Shown: positions 1-11,145 of the stretch, piece by piece
Layout: every line of letters starts with the position of its first letter
How positions within the stretch are numbered: position 1 is the stretch's first letter
From: Dactylorhiza incarnata
Taxonomy: Eukaryota > Streptophyta > Magnoliopsida > Asparagales > Orchidaceae
Direction: 5' to 3'
Assembly (NCBI GenBank): GCA_033032865.1
Contig: JAWHQI010000328.1
Coordinates: 434,001 to 498,000, forward strand
DNA length: 64,000 nt
Translations under genes and position numbers: made by a program
The notes under the pieces: generated by a model
Databases searched by the model: none
What the model was told of the DNA's origin: nothing
What the model saw: only the letters and a program-made list of their open reading frames with translations

Positions 1-2
1 AA

Positions 3-1407
3 TGGGTATTGAGGAATAAGCTGGATGAAAATGGTGTGATTATAAAAAATAAAGCAAGGTTGGTTGCCCAAGGATATATACAGGAGGAAGGCATAGATTT
101 TGATCAAGTGTTTGCTCCTGTGGCAAGATTGGAGGCAATCAGGTTATTCCGGGCATTTGCAGCACACACTGGATTCATAGTCTATCAAATGGATGTAAAG
201 TCAGCATTCCTTAATGGAACAATATTGGAGGAAGTATATGTTGAACAACCCCCAGGTTTTATTGACTCTACTCATCCAAATCATGTCTATCTATTATTAA
301 AAGCATTGTATGGTCTGAAACAGGCACCTAGAGCCTGGTATGAGACATTATCTAGATTTTTATTGAGAACAAATTCTCAAGAGGAAAGATAGACAAGACA
401 TTATTTCTTAGGATAGTTAAAGGTCACATTATTCTAGTACAAATATATGTAGATGATATAATATTTGGCTCTACTGACAATAACCTTTGCAAAATGTTTG
501 CAAACCTTATGCAAGGGAAATTTGAAATGAGCAGCATGGGTGAGCTTAAATACTTCTTAGGACTCCAAGTGAAACAGTCTGAGGAAGGAATTTTCAGTTC
601 TCAGACCAAGTACACAAAAGAAATTATTAAGAAGTTTGGAATGGAAAATTCCACTGTCATGAAGACACCAATGGCAGCAAATATGTCACTGGACAAGGAT
701 GAAAAAGGGAAACCTATTGATGAAACCTTGTACAGAGGCATCATTGGCTCATTGCTCTACCTAACTGCTAGCAGGCCAGACATTATGTTCTCAACATGTG
801 TGTGTGTGCTAGATATCAAGTGAACCCTAAAGAATCTCACTACACTGCTGTCAAAAGAATCCTGAGATATCTGAAGGGCACTCTTAATCTTGGCCTTTGG
901 TATCCTAGAAGCAATGATTTTGAACTAATTGGTTTTTCAGCTGCTGATTTTGCAGGATGCAAGGAGGATAGAAAAAGTACATCAGGTACATGTCAATTTC
1001 TTGGCAAAAGACTAATATCTTGGAGCAGTAGGAAGCAGACCAGTGTGGCTATTTCTACAGCAGAATCTGAGTACATCTCAGCTGGAAACTGCTGTGCTCA
1101 GCTACTATGGATTCAACACCAACTCCAAGACTATACAGTTCAGCTAAGTAAATCTCCTCTATTTAGTGATTCAACTAGTGCTATTTCTATAGCTAATAAT
1201 CCTGTATCACATAGCAGAACTAAGCATATAGAAATAAGATACCATTTCATTAGAGAACATGTAGAAAATGGAGATATCTCAATTGAATATGTCCCCACTG
1301 ACAAACAGGTTGCTGACATATTTACTAAACCCCTGGATGAAACAAAATTCAATAACTTTAAAATTGAATTAGGTATGCTAAAATGGATTAAAGTTGTTTT
1401 GAATTAA
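3..1407 (+). pseudogene. copia-1 reverse transcriptase-RNase H (3' end of pol), frameshifted
   Basis: Encodes the copia RT and RNase H that copy element RNA into cDNA in the virus-like particle. RT motifs: [19 protein letters not shown] and [13 protein letters not shown] (frame of position 9), then the catalytic YVDD block (IYVDDIIFGS, about 445-475) and MGELKYFLGLQV. RNase H motifs: TAESEYISA, DSTSAISIANNP, RTKHIEIRYHFIREHV and IFTKPL near the C terminus. The reading frame is broken near 370-390 and again at about 798-812, where a GTGTGTGTGT run seems to have gained two bases (a slippage-type frameshift). The protein then continues to a stop at 1405-1407. A non-functional copy. Confidence 0.9.
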
Positions 1408-1455
1408 ATAAATGAAAATAATGATTGAGTCCTATAAGGTGAGTGGAGAAGTTAT

Positions 1456-1795
1456 CTGGCGTCGAAAGAAGATACCTGGCGTCGAGAGAAATTACCTGGC
1501 GTCGAGAAGATATCTGGCGTAGAGAAGATACCTGGCGTCGACTGAAGATATATGGCGTCGAGCAATCTCAACGCTTGAGCGAACATAGCTAGGCCGTCTC
1601 GACAGGGTAAATTTGAACCATTAGATCAATCTTGTCAAACAAGTTCGGCGCGCGGCTATTCATCTTCTTGAATTAGAACTTCTATAAATAGGGAAGACAT
1701 TTTGTTAGTGCATGTGCCCTAGTTCTCTCAGTTCGAAATTGGCTGCCCTAGAAAAATTCTCCTTCAATTCTCTCTTTCTTCGATCATCAACCACA
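1456..1795 (+). promoter_or_regulatory. Internal promoter-like block before the env-like ORF
   Basis: Six short tandem units of 18-20 bp (1456-1565), each with the core CTGGCGTCGA or a one-base variant, are followed by a TATA box (TATAAATA, 1683-1690) and a CT-rich leader that ends at the ATG at 1796. The GCGTCGA word is the same one that fills this element's 3' LTR (13650-14040). The arrangement looks like a second promoter copied from, or convergent with, the LTR promoter and serving the downstream ORF. Promoter activity is inferred. Confidence 0.55.
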
Positions 1796-3724
1796 ATGCC
1801 TCCCAAAAGCAGTGATTATCTTTATGAAGGAAGCGAGCTTGTTCGAAATGGATTCCAATCAGCTCCAGTAGAGATCAAATCAACTATCGAATTAATCTGC
1901 AATGCTGGACTGGAATTTGTGCTATCTGAATCAACTCTTATCTGGAAACGAGAGGTATTAGAGTTTTACTCCAATATAGTAATAGACTCCGTCAATTCAA
2001 AGCTTAAGACCGGTGTGAATGGTAAGAAGATTAAGATCACTCCTTCAAGACTCGTTAAGGCACTAGAACTGCCTAGGTTAAAAAGCAATGAAGAAGAAGT
2101 GACCTCAGAACAGATTAAATTAGCACAAATCTGGTGCGGAATTGAAATATCTCGAGAAATCACTGGAAGTATTCTTAGAAAAGGAATGAATTCAAAAGGA
2201 AAATTGCTAACAGACGTGATAGGAAAGGGCCTGTTATGCAAGACTGGATCTCATGATAAAATATCCAGAAAAATGTTTATTTTACTAACAAGGATTATTC
2301 ATTCTTTGAGAACAGATTGGGGGAGAGTGGTATTTGACAGGATAATTGAATGTATCCAAGTACCCAACATGGGTAGGATACTATCTTTGTATTTAGTAAA
2401 AGTCATTCCTGATTCCTTGAATAACAAACTTGGATCCAAGATAAACCACTTGAAGAAAATGGATATTAGCATGATAGAGAGATGGGACAGAGTCTTATCA
2501 AATCCTCCTCCAACAGATCTTTCTCCAAAGCAGAAGAAAGCCAAGAAGCAAAAGAAGAAGAAGGTTTCTTCAAGTTCATCAAGCTCATCCTCTTCCAAAA
2601 GAAAAACTAGATCTTCTCCAATTCATGATCCAAACCTTACAACATCTGAAGAAGAAGAAGGGAACAATGCAAGGGACAGTACTCCTGATACACCAAAGGA
2701 TGAGAATGAAAAAGAAAAGGATGAGAGTGAGAAAGAGGCTCAAGATGAGATTCCTGCTCAGAACAATTCTGAAATGAGCAAAGCAGCAGTTGAGGGGGAG
2801 GCTCAGGATGAGATCCCTGCTCAGGATAAAATTGATCTGATCAATGCAGAGATTGAGGGGGAGCCTCAAGATGAATTTCCAGCTGAAGATAATGCACCAT
2901 TTGAGGGGGAGTCTCAGGCTGAGATCCCTGCTAAAGCGAACTATGTAGTTGATGCTATGGAGGTAGAAGAAGAGCCTGAAGCAACAAAGAAACCTGTTGA
3001 GAAGGTTATCAAGATAGAATCATCTAGCTCCCATATGAGCCAGAGAGATGATTCTTTAATCAGAGAAGAGAGCAGTAAAGGTGTTGAAATGGAAAAGGAA
3101 ATCCATGTGGATCTTAGTCCTATTCTACCTCAGCTGGAGGTGTTGTTGAATAATCAAAGAAGATTATTAGAATAATATATTGAGGAGAATAATACAAAAA
3201 TGAAAAATGAGGTAGATTTCCAATTGAAATTGGTTAGATTTGAAGTCAATCATCAGATATCTGCATTGATAAAGGAGATGGTAAAGTTCTTTAAGAGAGC
3301 TGGTGCTTCAGTAGATTATACAACTGAACAACTTGATGTAATCAAAGAAACATCAAAGGTTCTTAAAGAATCACAAGCTGGAATTACAAAGACAGTGGAT
3401 GATGTTCAGACAAATCAAGGAATACTAAGTAGCAACATGCAAGTTCTGTATAAAGAACAGGTAGCACAAGTCCTAACAGGTACAAATAAGATTGAAGCTA
3501 GACTGCAACAGCAGAATACTGATATTTTGGCTAAAATTGATGAGAGCTCCACAGTTCTAAAAGATCAAGCAAAGTTGCATGCAGATACTATAGATGATCA
3601 TCTCTTTAAAGTAAAGAAAACCATTGAAAGTGGAGTTAATCACTTGGAAGGTCAAGTCAGATTTCAGAAGAATACTATAAGAGATCATATTGTTGAAGAA
3701 GTCCTAAAGGGGGAGAGGTCAATG
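1796..3724 (+). pseudogene. Env-like/extra ORF of copia-1, 5' part
   Basis: Start chosen at the ATG of MPPKSSDYLYEG (1796), 106 bp after a TATA box. The N-terminal ~240 residues resemble the domain annotated as 'putative plant transposon protein' in such extra ORFs (blocks like WKREVLEFYSNIV and KKIKITPSRLVKALELP). Then come a Lys/Ser-rich basic stretch (about 2520-2620), an acidic Glu-rich part with four imperfect repeats around EGEAQDEIPAQ (2720-2940), and a long coiled-coil-like region (3200-3720). One in-frame TAA at 3173-3175 interrupts it. A CACTA transposon then separates it from its C-terminal part at 12591-13142. No clear signal peptide or membrane segment is visible, so 'envelope' is only the family's traditional label. 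Confidence 0.7.
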
Positions 3725-3742
3725 CACTACACCATATCATGC
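3725..3742 (+). repeat. CACTA 5' terminal inverted repeat
   Basis: CACTACACCATATCATGC. The canonical CACTA terminus is kept at this end. Confidence 0.93.
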
Positions 3743-3756
3743 CTATGGTAACACTT

Positions 3757-3955
3757 TTTTTGTAGCGGTTTAGTAAACGCTACCAAAAGAAATTTATGGC
3801 AGCGTTTAGAACCGCAACTATAGATAAATAAACGCTACTATAGAATAACATACCTACAGTGTCAGTTATTTTGTCGCGGTCAGGAAAACGCTACCATAGG
3901 AACTGTATGGTCGCGTTTACAACCGCTACTATATATTATAAACGCTACCATACCC
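3757..3955. repeat. CACTA 5' subterminal repeats
   Basis: About eight copies, on both strands, of words of the form TAAACGCTACCATA / TAGCGGTT (for example AAACGCTACCA at 3774 and 3890, AACCGCTACTATA at 3921). In En/Spm these subterminal words are the TnpA binding sites needed for transposition and silencing. The same words recur at the 3' end (12340-12570). Confidence 0.8.
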
Positions 3956-3989
3956 TAATTATCCCCAAACTACTACATATTAACTTAAT

Positions 3990-4560
3990 TTTTGATTTTG
4001 TTTTCTCCTTATATTTTTCATCCGCCGCTAGGTAAGTTTTCCGCGCGGGACGAAAAGTGCAGAGGAAGCGCTAGGGCACCGCTCGACGATCCCATCGTTT
4101 CTTCCTTCGTCGCCAGCGAGTGGCGTGCCCGGGTCGAAATAATCCCGATCCAGGTAAGTTTGCGATTTCGCTCATCTCTCCACTGCGACTTCGCTCATCT
4201 CTCGCAGTCGCAGCCTCGGCGCCTCACCATCCACCGGCTTGCCCTAACTTCCTCGCCTTCTCCAGGCTCGCAGGCGCAGTCGCAGCTCGCAGGCTTTCAC
4301 CTTCCCTGTTCTGTTCCACTGTTTCGGTGTTTCCTCCACTATCCAGAGAGGCAGAGACCATAGTCCAGGCCAGGTTCCATCGACTGTTCCGGTAAGTTTG
4401 TTAGAGTCCTCATTTCCTCTCCTCTCTTGAGTCTTGATTCCATGCCGCTGGTGGCCGCCCACCCCTAATTTTGCCCCCTTCCCAGTTGCCCTAATTTTTC
4501 CCCTTGTTAAGTCGTTCTTCACTTCTTAGTTCTTCCTTCATCCAGCTAGTTGTTAGTTTG
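3990..4560 (+). other. CACTA leader region (probable 5' UTR and first intron donors)
   Basis: GC-richer than its surroundings. It holds three copies of a strong splice-donor-like word GGTAAGTTT (about 4031, 4151 and 4391). It sits between the subterminal repeats and the TnpD-like gene, where En/Spm elements have their promoter and leader exon. Short open frames here have no recognisable protein similarity. Confidence 0.4.
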
Positions 4561-4623
4561 GAAGTTGGAATTGTTATGTAAATATTCAGTTCTTCACTTC
4601 TTATTTGTTATGCTAATTGTTAA

Positions 4624-5050
4624 TAGTTCCTGTTAATTGTTCCTCTTAGTTTGAAACTGTTATGCTAAGTGTTAGTTGTTTGTAAATTGTAATTGTTTAG
4701 GGTTCAATTGTTAGTAATTGTTAGATGTTAATTGTTATGCTAAATTGCTAATTATTAATAGTTCCTGTTAATTGTTCCTCTTAGTTTGAAACTATCATGC
4801 TAAGTGTTAGTTGTTTGTAAATTGTAATTGTTTAGGGTTCAGTTGTTAGTAATTGTTAGATGTTAATTGTTATGCTAAATTGCTAATTATTAATAGTTCC
4901 TGTTAATTGTTCCTCTTAGTTTGAAACTGTTATGCTAAGTGTTTGTTGTTTGTAAATTGTAATTATTTAGGGATCAGTTGTTAGTAATTGTTAGATGTTA
5001 ATTGTTAGTTGCTAGTAATTGAGATTATTGTTTAGGGTTCAGTTGTTAGT
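4624..5050. repeat. 135-bp tandem repeat in the CACTA leader intron
   Basis: A block starting TAGTTCCTGTTAATTG recurs at 4624, 4759 and 4894, a period of 135 bp with about three copies, the last partial and diverged. Very AT-rich and built of TTAGTTGTTAGTAATTG-like words. No coding potential. Confidence 0.85.
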
Positions 5051-5149
5051 AATTGTTATATGTAATTGTTATGCTAATAGATTATTGTTTGCTTCTTTGC
5101 GTTTCGTGATTTGATTCATCCGATCAAAATTATGAATCTTTGATTATCG

Positions 5150-5398
5150 CGCGTGTGTGTGTGTGTATGTGTGTGTTTGTATATGATGTGTGTATGTGTT
5201 CATTTTATGGTGAATATGTGACTGATGAGTGTGTGTGTATGCATTTATGTGATGTGTGTAGATTTTTTGGTGAATATGTGAGTGAGTGTGTGGATTTGTT
5301 GATTGTGTGTGTTGAGAGTGAGTGAGTGTGTGTGTGTGTGTGTGTGTTTTGAGTGTGTGTGTGTGTGTGTGTTTTGATTGTATGTGTGTGTCTTCATA
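5150..5398. repeat. GT-rich microsatellite
   Basis: Interrupted (GT)n runs, pure for about 20 bp near 5328-5350 and again near 5355-5375. The open frame across it is an artefact of simple sequence. Confidence 0.9.
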
Positions 5399-5719
5399 AT
5401 GGCTCCAAACTTATCTTTAGTTTTGTCTTCCTATTTCATGTTGGAGTTGCAGCCCCAAATGAAAATAGAAAACAGACAGTATATTAAGCATATAAAGAAC
5501 AGTATATTTCGTCTTCCTATTTCATGTTGAAGTTGAACATAGTTGTATTTTCAATGATCATTCTATTGTTTCCTTCATGCTGATTATGTTCATTACAGAT
5601 TTGATGTTCATTACAACTTTGATGTTCATTACAACTTTGATGTTCATTACATGCTTTTAATTGGAAAGTTCCACAAAATAGATTAATTGTATATGTTCAT
5701 TCCAGTGATATTCTTGCTA

Positions 5720-8170
5720 ATGGATAGAGATAAGAGTTGGATGACCCTTCCTAAATGTCTTCATGATTACATTGAAGGGGTAGATCATTTCCTTCAAACA
5801 ACATTTGTCCAAGAAACTCAAGGGGAATAAATTTGTTGTCCATGCATCAAGTGTGTTTTTCGTTATTATCATACCAAGGATATCGTGAGAGATCACTTGA
5901 TTGTTGATGGCTTTATTGATGGTTACGATGAATGGGTTTTTCATGGGGAAAGTGATGAGATGAATATTGACAATCGAAATGATGATGGTGGGTTCATCCA
6001 TGATGACATTGATGGTATGTTGCATGACATGTATAGAAACGTAGAACAAGATTCTCCTACGCCTCAAGAAGATAGGGGAAAAGCAAGAGAAGGGTCAAAT
6101 GAAGACGCCAAAAAATTCTATAAGTTAGTGGAGGAAGGCCAAGAATAGCTTTATCCAGGGTGTACTAGTTTTTCAAAGTTATCATTTACTATTCGTCTGT
6201 ATATCAACAAGTGTGTACATGGAATTAGCAATGAAGCTTTTGATGATCTTTTGAGTCTGCTAAGAGAAGCCTTCCCAAATGCAAAACTTCCTAATTCTTT
6301 CAACGATGCAAAAAAGACGGTGAAGGATTTAGGTCTTCATTATCAAAAGATACATGCATGCCAAAATGATTGTATGTTGTACTGGAAGGAGCACAATGAT
6401 GCTTCATCTTGTCATATTTGTGGATCTTCTAGGTGGAACTCTGAAGGAGATAATAAAGAAAAAGAAGCTGATTCATTAGCTAAGAAGGCTCGTCAAATTC
6501 CAGCGAAAGTTTTGTGGCATTTCCCATTGAAGCCTAGGCTTCAAAGGCTGTTCATGTGCTAAAAAACAGCTGATTTGATGACTTGGCATGCTAATAAATT
6601 GCCAAAGGATGGAAACTTAAGGCATCCAGCTGATGGTGAAGCTTGGAGTACTCTTGATGCCTTAGATCATGATTTTGCTATGGATCCTAGGAATGTAAGG
6701 TTCGGCCTTTCTAGTGATGGATTCAATCCATTTTGTATAATGAATAGTGTCTACAACACTTGGCCCGTGGTTTTGATCAATTATAATTTACCACCATGGC
6801 TAAGCATAAAGCCAGAGTTTCTGATATTATCTCTTGTAATTCAAGGACCCCAATCTCCTGGAAATAATATTGATGTTTATCTGCAACTATTGGTTGAGGA
6901 ATTAAAGGAGTTGTGGGAGTTCGGATTGGAAGTATATGATGCTTCAAAGAATCAAACATTTCAAATGCGTGCAGCTTTATTGTGGACAATCAGTGACTTC
7001 CCAGAATATGCCACGTTATCAGGGTGGAGCACCAAAGGAAAATTTGCATGCCCTTTGCAATTATGAAACAACTTCTCAATACCTAAAGCATAGTAGGAAG
7101 TTTTGTTATATGTCCTCTCGATTGTTCTTAGAAGAGGACCACCCTTGGAGATTTGAAACAAGATCATTCAATGGGAAAGTGGAATTAAGGACCATTCCTA
7201 CCCCCTTATCAGGACAAGAAGTGCTGGTGTTGACTAATTTTACAACAGTGTATGGAAAAAAACAGAAGAAGAAGTCAGACAGCGACACCCCATGGAAGAA
7301 AAGATCAATATTTTTCCAGTTACCCTATTGGGAGCATAATCCTTGTCGTCATTGCCTTGACGTTATGCACATTGAAAAGAATATATGTGAGAGTGTACTT
7401 GGAACTTTGCTAGACATTCCAGGAAAGACAAAAGATCATGCAAAGGCTCGCTATGACCTTAAAGAGATGGGTATTAGAAAGGAACTTCAACCTTTTTTGT
7501 AAGAAACGTAAAAAAATCATTTTTAGGGCAGCAACAAAACTGGCTTTCCAAATTTCCGAATTCAGTGGCACGGAGATACAAAGGCTATTGTATCTCTGGT
7601 TATAAATTTTATATCAGGGAACGAGATGGGAAATGCAAGACTCAAAACAGTGGAGTTACTCTTACGACAACAACTCCAAGTTTGGCTAGCTCAAGGGACC
7701 GAAATCCTATTGTCGGTAATGTGGAATATTATGGGGCAATAGATGACATAATTGAGATAGATTATTGGGGAACATTTAGTGTTGTGCTATTTATATGTGT
7801 TTGGTTTGATGTTCAGAAAGATGAATTCGGGCTTACATGTGTTAACTTCATGAAGCTCTGCTACATGGATGATCCTTTTGTGTTGGCTTCTCAAGTCCAT
7901 CAAGTTTTTTATGTACAAGATCCTTTAGAAGAAGAACGTCACTATGTTCTACAAAACATTCCTAGAGATTTGTTAGATCTTGACCAATCTCTAGTAGCTA
8001 GTGATGAATCATATTGGGCAGATGCATGTAATGTTGGGGTTGATGTGAGTCCAACTATTGGAGATGACGATGATGATACTTGGTGTAGACGTGATGTGGC
8101 TCTTGAAATGCCTTTTAGTGCCGATGATCTTGATAGACAAGAAATTCAAGATGATTCAGAATGGTTCTAA
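5720..8170 (+). pseudogene. tnpD: TnpD-like (TNP2) CACTA transposase, decayed and internally deleted
   Basis: TnpD is the catalytic transposase of CACTA elements. Start taken at 5720 (MDRDKSWMTLP), typical of TNP2 N termini. Recognisable blocks in order: the N-terminal zinc-finger-like region ending in a DEWVFHGE block (about 5900-5950), the CHICGSSRW motif (6410-6436), the Transposase_21 core (NVRFGLSSDGFNPF at about 6694-6735, then INYNLPPWLSIKP), the conserved LDVMHIEKNICESVLGTLL (7350-7405), and a C-terminal DUF4216-like domain (ID-YWGTFSVVLFICVWFDV, then MDDPFVLASQVHQVFYVQDP, 7735-7925). Several stops (for example TAG at 6146-6148) and frame changes (about 7000) break it. The DUF4218 region expected between the IEKN block and DUF4216 is missing (junction about 7500-7560). 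Confidence 0.85.
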
Positions 8171-8987
8171 TTTTGTTGAAATTTTGTTCATCAATTTTTA
8201 TTAATCAATTTTTGTTTATCAATTTTTGTTGTTATTTTGATGATTTTTGTTGTTTAACAACAACACTCAATTTCTGTTTATCAATTTCTATTTATCAATT
8301 AAGATTTACCAAACATGTGATGGATCTGTGCTAGATTTGGATAAAGGTATAGAATTTATGTAGTCACAGGTAAAGGATAGATCATGCATGTACAGATATG
8401 TTGTGTGTGTGTGTTGATGTGCAGGGCTGTGTGTGTGTACAACAATGTGTGCATGTGTGCAGCAAGGTGTGTGTGTATGTGCAGCAGGTGTGTATGTGCA
8501 ACATTATGTGTGTGTATTGTGCATTCAGACATGATATGAATTGTGCATGTGTGTGTTGTTATGTGCAGAACCGTCTGTGTGTGTGTGTGTATAACAAAGT
8601 GTGTGTGTGTGTGTGTATGTGCAGGAAAGTGTGTGTATGTGCAGGAATGTGTGTGTATGTGCAGCAGGTGTGTGTATGTGCAACAGGTGTGTATGTGCAC
8701 GAATGTGTGTGTGTGCAGCAATGTGTGCTGTTGAGTGTACATCATTGTGTATCTGTGTGTAGGGCTGTGTGTGTGTACAACAATGTGTGCATGTGTGCAG
8801 CAAGGTGTGTGTGTGTGTGTATGTGCAGCAGGTGCAGTCGGCAGGCGTGTGTATGTGCAGTAGGTGTTGTCTGCAGAAACTTGTATTTTTGACTTTCTCT
8901 ATATTACAATAATTTTGGTTTCACAAATACTTTAATGCATAGTTTATTTCCTGAAATAGTTGTTAAATATTTTGGATAACTCAAGCA
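8171..8987. repeat. AT-rich spacer and long TG/GTGCAGCA-type low-complexity tract
   Basis: 8171-8390 is AT-rich without features. 8398-8870 is a degenerate microsatellite-minisatellite built from GTGTGTATGTGCAG units. It opens frames on both strands that translate to Cys/Val or His/Thr strings, which I read as artefacts. It lies between the TnpD-like and TnpA-like genes. Confidence 0.85.
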
Positions 8988-10820
8988 ATGAAGCAGTCCA
9001 AACAACCTGTTAAATATTGTAAACCGGGCTCGATGGTCCATTATTTACGAATGAAAACGAGATCAAGGAAAGGAGCAGTCCAAACAACGAATGAAGATTT
9101 GTTACAAATAGATGCACCTCATCTTGAAGAGCAGCGTCAAGATCCAGAATTTGTCGATGATGAAATTAATAATATTGAGGATGATGATGTAGATCTACCT
9201 CATGTTTTTGAGGAGGAGGATTTAAATTTAGAGCCGGATATTTGGGAAGATTTAGTTCCAGAGGAGGAACTAAATAATCTTGACGTGGACCTACGTGAAG
9301 AAAGTATGCCTGGTAAAGAGATAGGGAAAGAGACAAATCCAGAGACAGAGAAAGGTATGTGTGTGTGGAGTGTTTTCTTAATTTGTTAACGGTGTTCTCT
9401 TTTAATCAACATCTAATTATGATATTCTTTGATTTTTGCAGCACCTGAAGCACAGAAGTGTAGGGGCCGAACCATGATGAAAGAGATACACAGTAGAATG
9501 TTTGAGCATCGTGTTGTCATTATTTTAAATGAGCACAACCAGCCAATAGGCCCTGATAGAATAGTAGTGAACCAATTTTCAAGCTTTTTGGGTACATTGG
9601 CTCGAATTCAAGTATTTGTCGTATAGATTGTACAGATTGGAGGTTGCTGAACACTAAAGAAAAGATGTGGAGTTATGTGCAAGTAAGTTGCTAACATTTT
9701 TTTATCGGTTAATTTCTGTTTATAAATTAATTTCCAAAAAAATAATTTTTTTTGGGCAGAAAAAGTGGATTATTCCAGATGAAGGAAAGAAGTGGACTCT
9801 TGCAACAATTAATAGCAGTTGACGAAGATATAAGAACATAATCAAACATAAATTTTATAAGCCATATGACAATGACAAGGAGAGACTCTTGAATCGACCC
9901 AAAGGTATTCCTGAAGAACAATTCAAGGGATTTATTGAGATATTAGGGTCCAAGCAATATAAGGTATGTTATGTTTATTTTTATAATTATTTTGGTTTGA
10001 CCTTTCCTTTTTTCCTTCTATTTGGAAGACGATACATTTTGATAATGTGCAGAAATTAGCAAGAAGAAATAAGCGAGGCCGGAAAAAGCAAAAAAATATG
10101 CACACAACAGGCCGAACAAGTTTTGCATGCTTAAGAAATGAGTTGGTATGTGATTTTGTGATTCAGGAATTCAGAGCTTCCTATTTGTAGCTTAATATTT
10201 ATTCTATTGTCATTTATAGCAAAAGGCTAATGCAAACAAAGAACCTCCCACATCAGTGCAAATGTTTACCGAGACCCGCAAAAGAGTTCTTACCCGAGAG
10301 TACAAACAATCCTTTGAATATACCCAAAGAAAATTGTAATTATGCATGTTATCTTGCTCAAGTCGTTGGTGTTTATATTATTAATTACTAAAATATATAA
10401 GTTGTAATACAGGCTGAAATGGAGCAATTGCAAGCGCAACAGGAAGAGAATTGTAGCACAAATGATCCGTTCAATGTTGTTATGCAGAAAGATCGTCCGG
10501 GTCGTGTCAGGCTAATGGGAAAGGGTGTGACTAAATCTGATTTGAAGGCATCATCATCAAGTACTGGTGAAACATTGGTTGATGGCATCAACGTAAAAGT
10601 TCCGGTAGACCTTGTGAAGTCTATCACATCAAGGGTTAAGGCTGAATTGACGCAGGAGATTCTTTCAACAGTCTTAATCAACCTACAATGTGTCATTCCT
10701 AATCTTGATTCAGATTCTATTCTTGCTGGATTGATGACAGGGATCCAATATCCAGGAGATGCCGTTAGCGGACATGGGACAAAGAATGCAAACAGCTCAT
10801 CTTATGTTGCTTTTGAGTAA
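8988..10820 (+). pseudogene. tnpA: TnpA-like (Ptta/En/Spm, Transposase_24) gene with six exons, decayed
   Basis: TnpA-type proteins bind the subterminal words and assist TnpD. Exons with GT-AG ends can be followed: about 8988-9353, 9443-9682, 9760-9963, 10052-10146, 10220-10337 and 10412-10820 (stop TAA 10818-10820). Core motifs: NEHNQPIGPDRIVVNQFSSF then LGTLAR (9525-9600), KEKMWSYVQ, IIPDEGKKWTL, KHKFYKPYDNDKERLLNRPK and KLARRNKRGRKKQKN, followed by TRKRVLTREYKQSFEYTQR. This order matches plant transposase Ptta/En/Spm proteins. The acidic N-terminal exon has no recognised domain. Breaks: a frameshift near 9605-9615 before the block that should read DCTDWRLL, and TGA at 9819 where TGG (Trp) is usual. 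Last-exon start and splice sites are inferred. Confidence 0.82.
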
Positions 10821-10978
10821 TCTTGTTTGCAGGATTATATTTTTTGCACCATAAATGCAACCATGTTTCCTATGATAATTTATGCTACTAATTTCACTCT
10901 TCATGTTTAATGGGTTGTTTGTTAATTTTCATTCCATGTTGATTTGCATTCATATGATTTATTCAAAGAGACATATAG

Positions 10979-11145
10979 TTGGTGCATCCCACGTATTTGG
11001 TGGATTTCCTTAACCAAGTTCTACTTGGGTGTGTGTGGTTTGAGGCATTATTATTGCAGGAGGTGGATGCTTTCCAGGTGGATTGCACAGTTGTAAGATG
11101 CCTTTTCATATGTTTGCTTGCTAATCTTTATTCCCTGTATTGTAG
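10979..11145 (+). other. AT-rich spacer / possible intron before the RRM fragment
   Basis: Between the TnpA stop and 11145 there is no transposon protein similarity. The segment ends in TATTGTAG (11138-11145), a plausible splice acceptor directly before the captured exon. Confidence 0.35.

Noticed and set aside
3992..4522. Open frames in the CACTA leader
   Set aside because: Proline/Ser/Arg-rich without similarity; better explained as GC-rich leader sequence.
5140..5325. Small Cys/Val-rich open frame
   Set aside because: Microsatellite translation.
8356..8892. Open frames rich in Cys/Val (+) or His/Thr (-)
   Set aside because: They are translations of a degenerate (GT)n-type tract; no domain and both strands are open for the same compositional reason.
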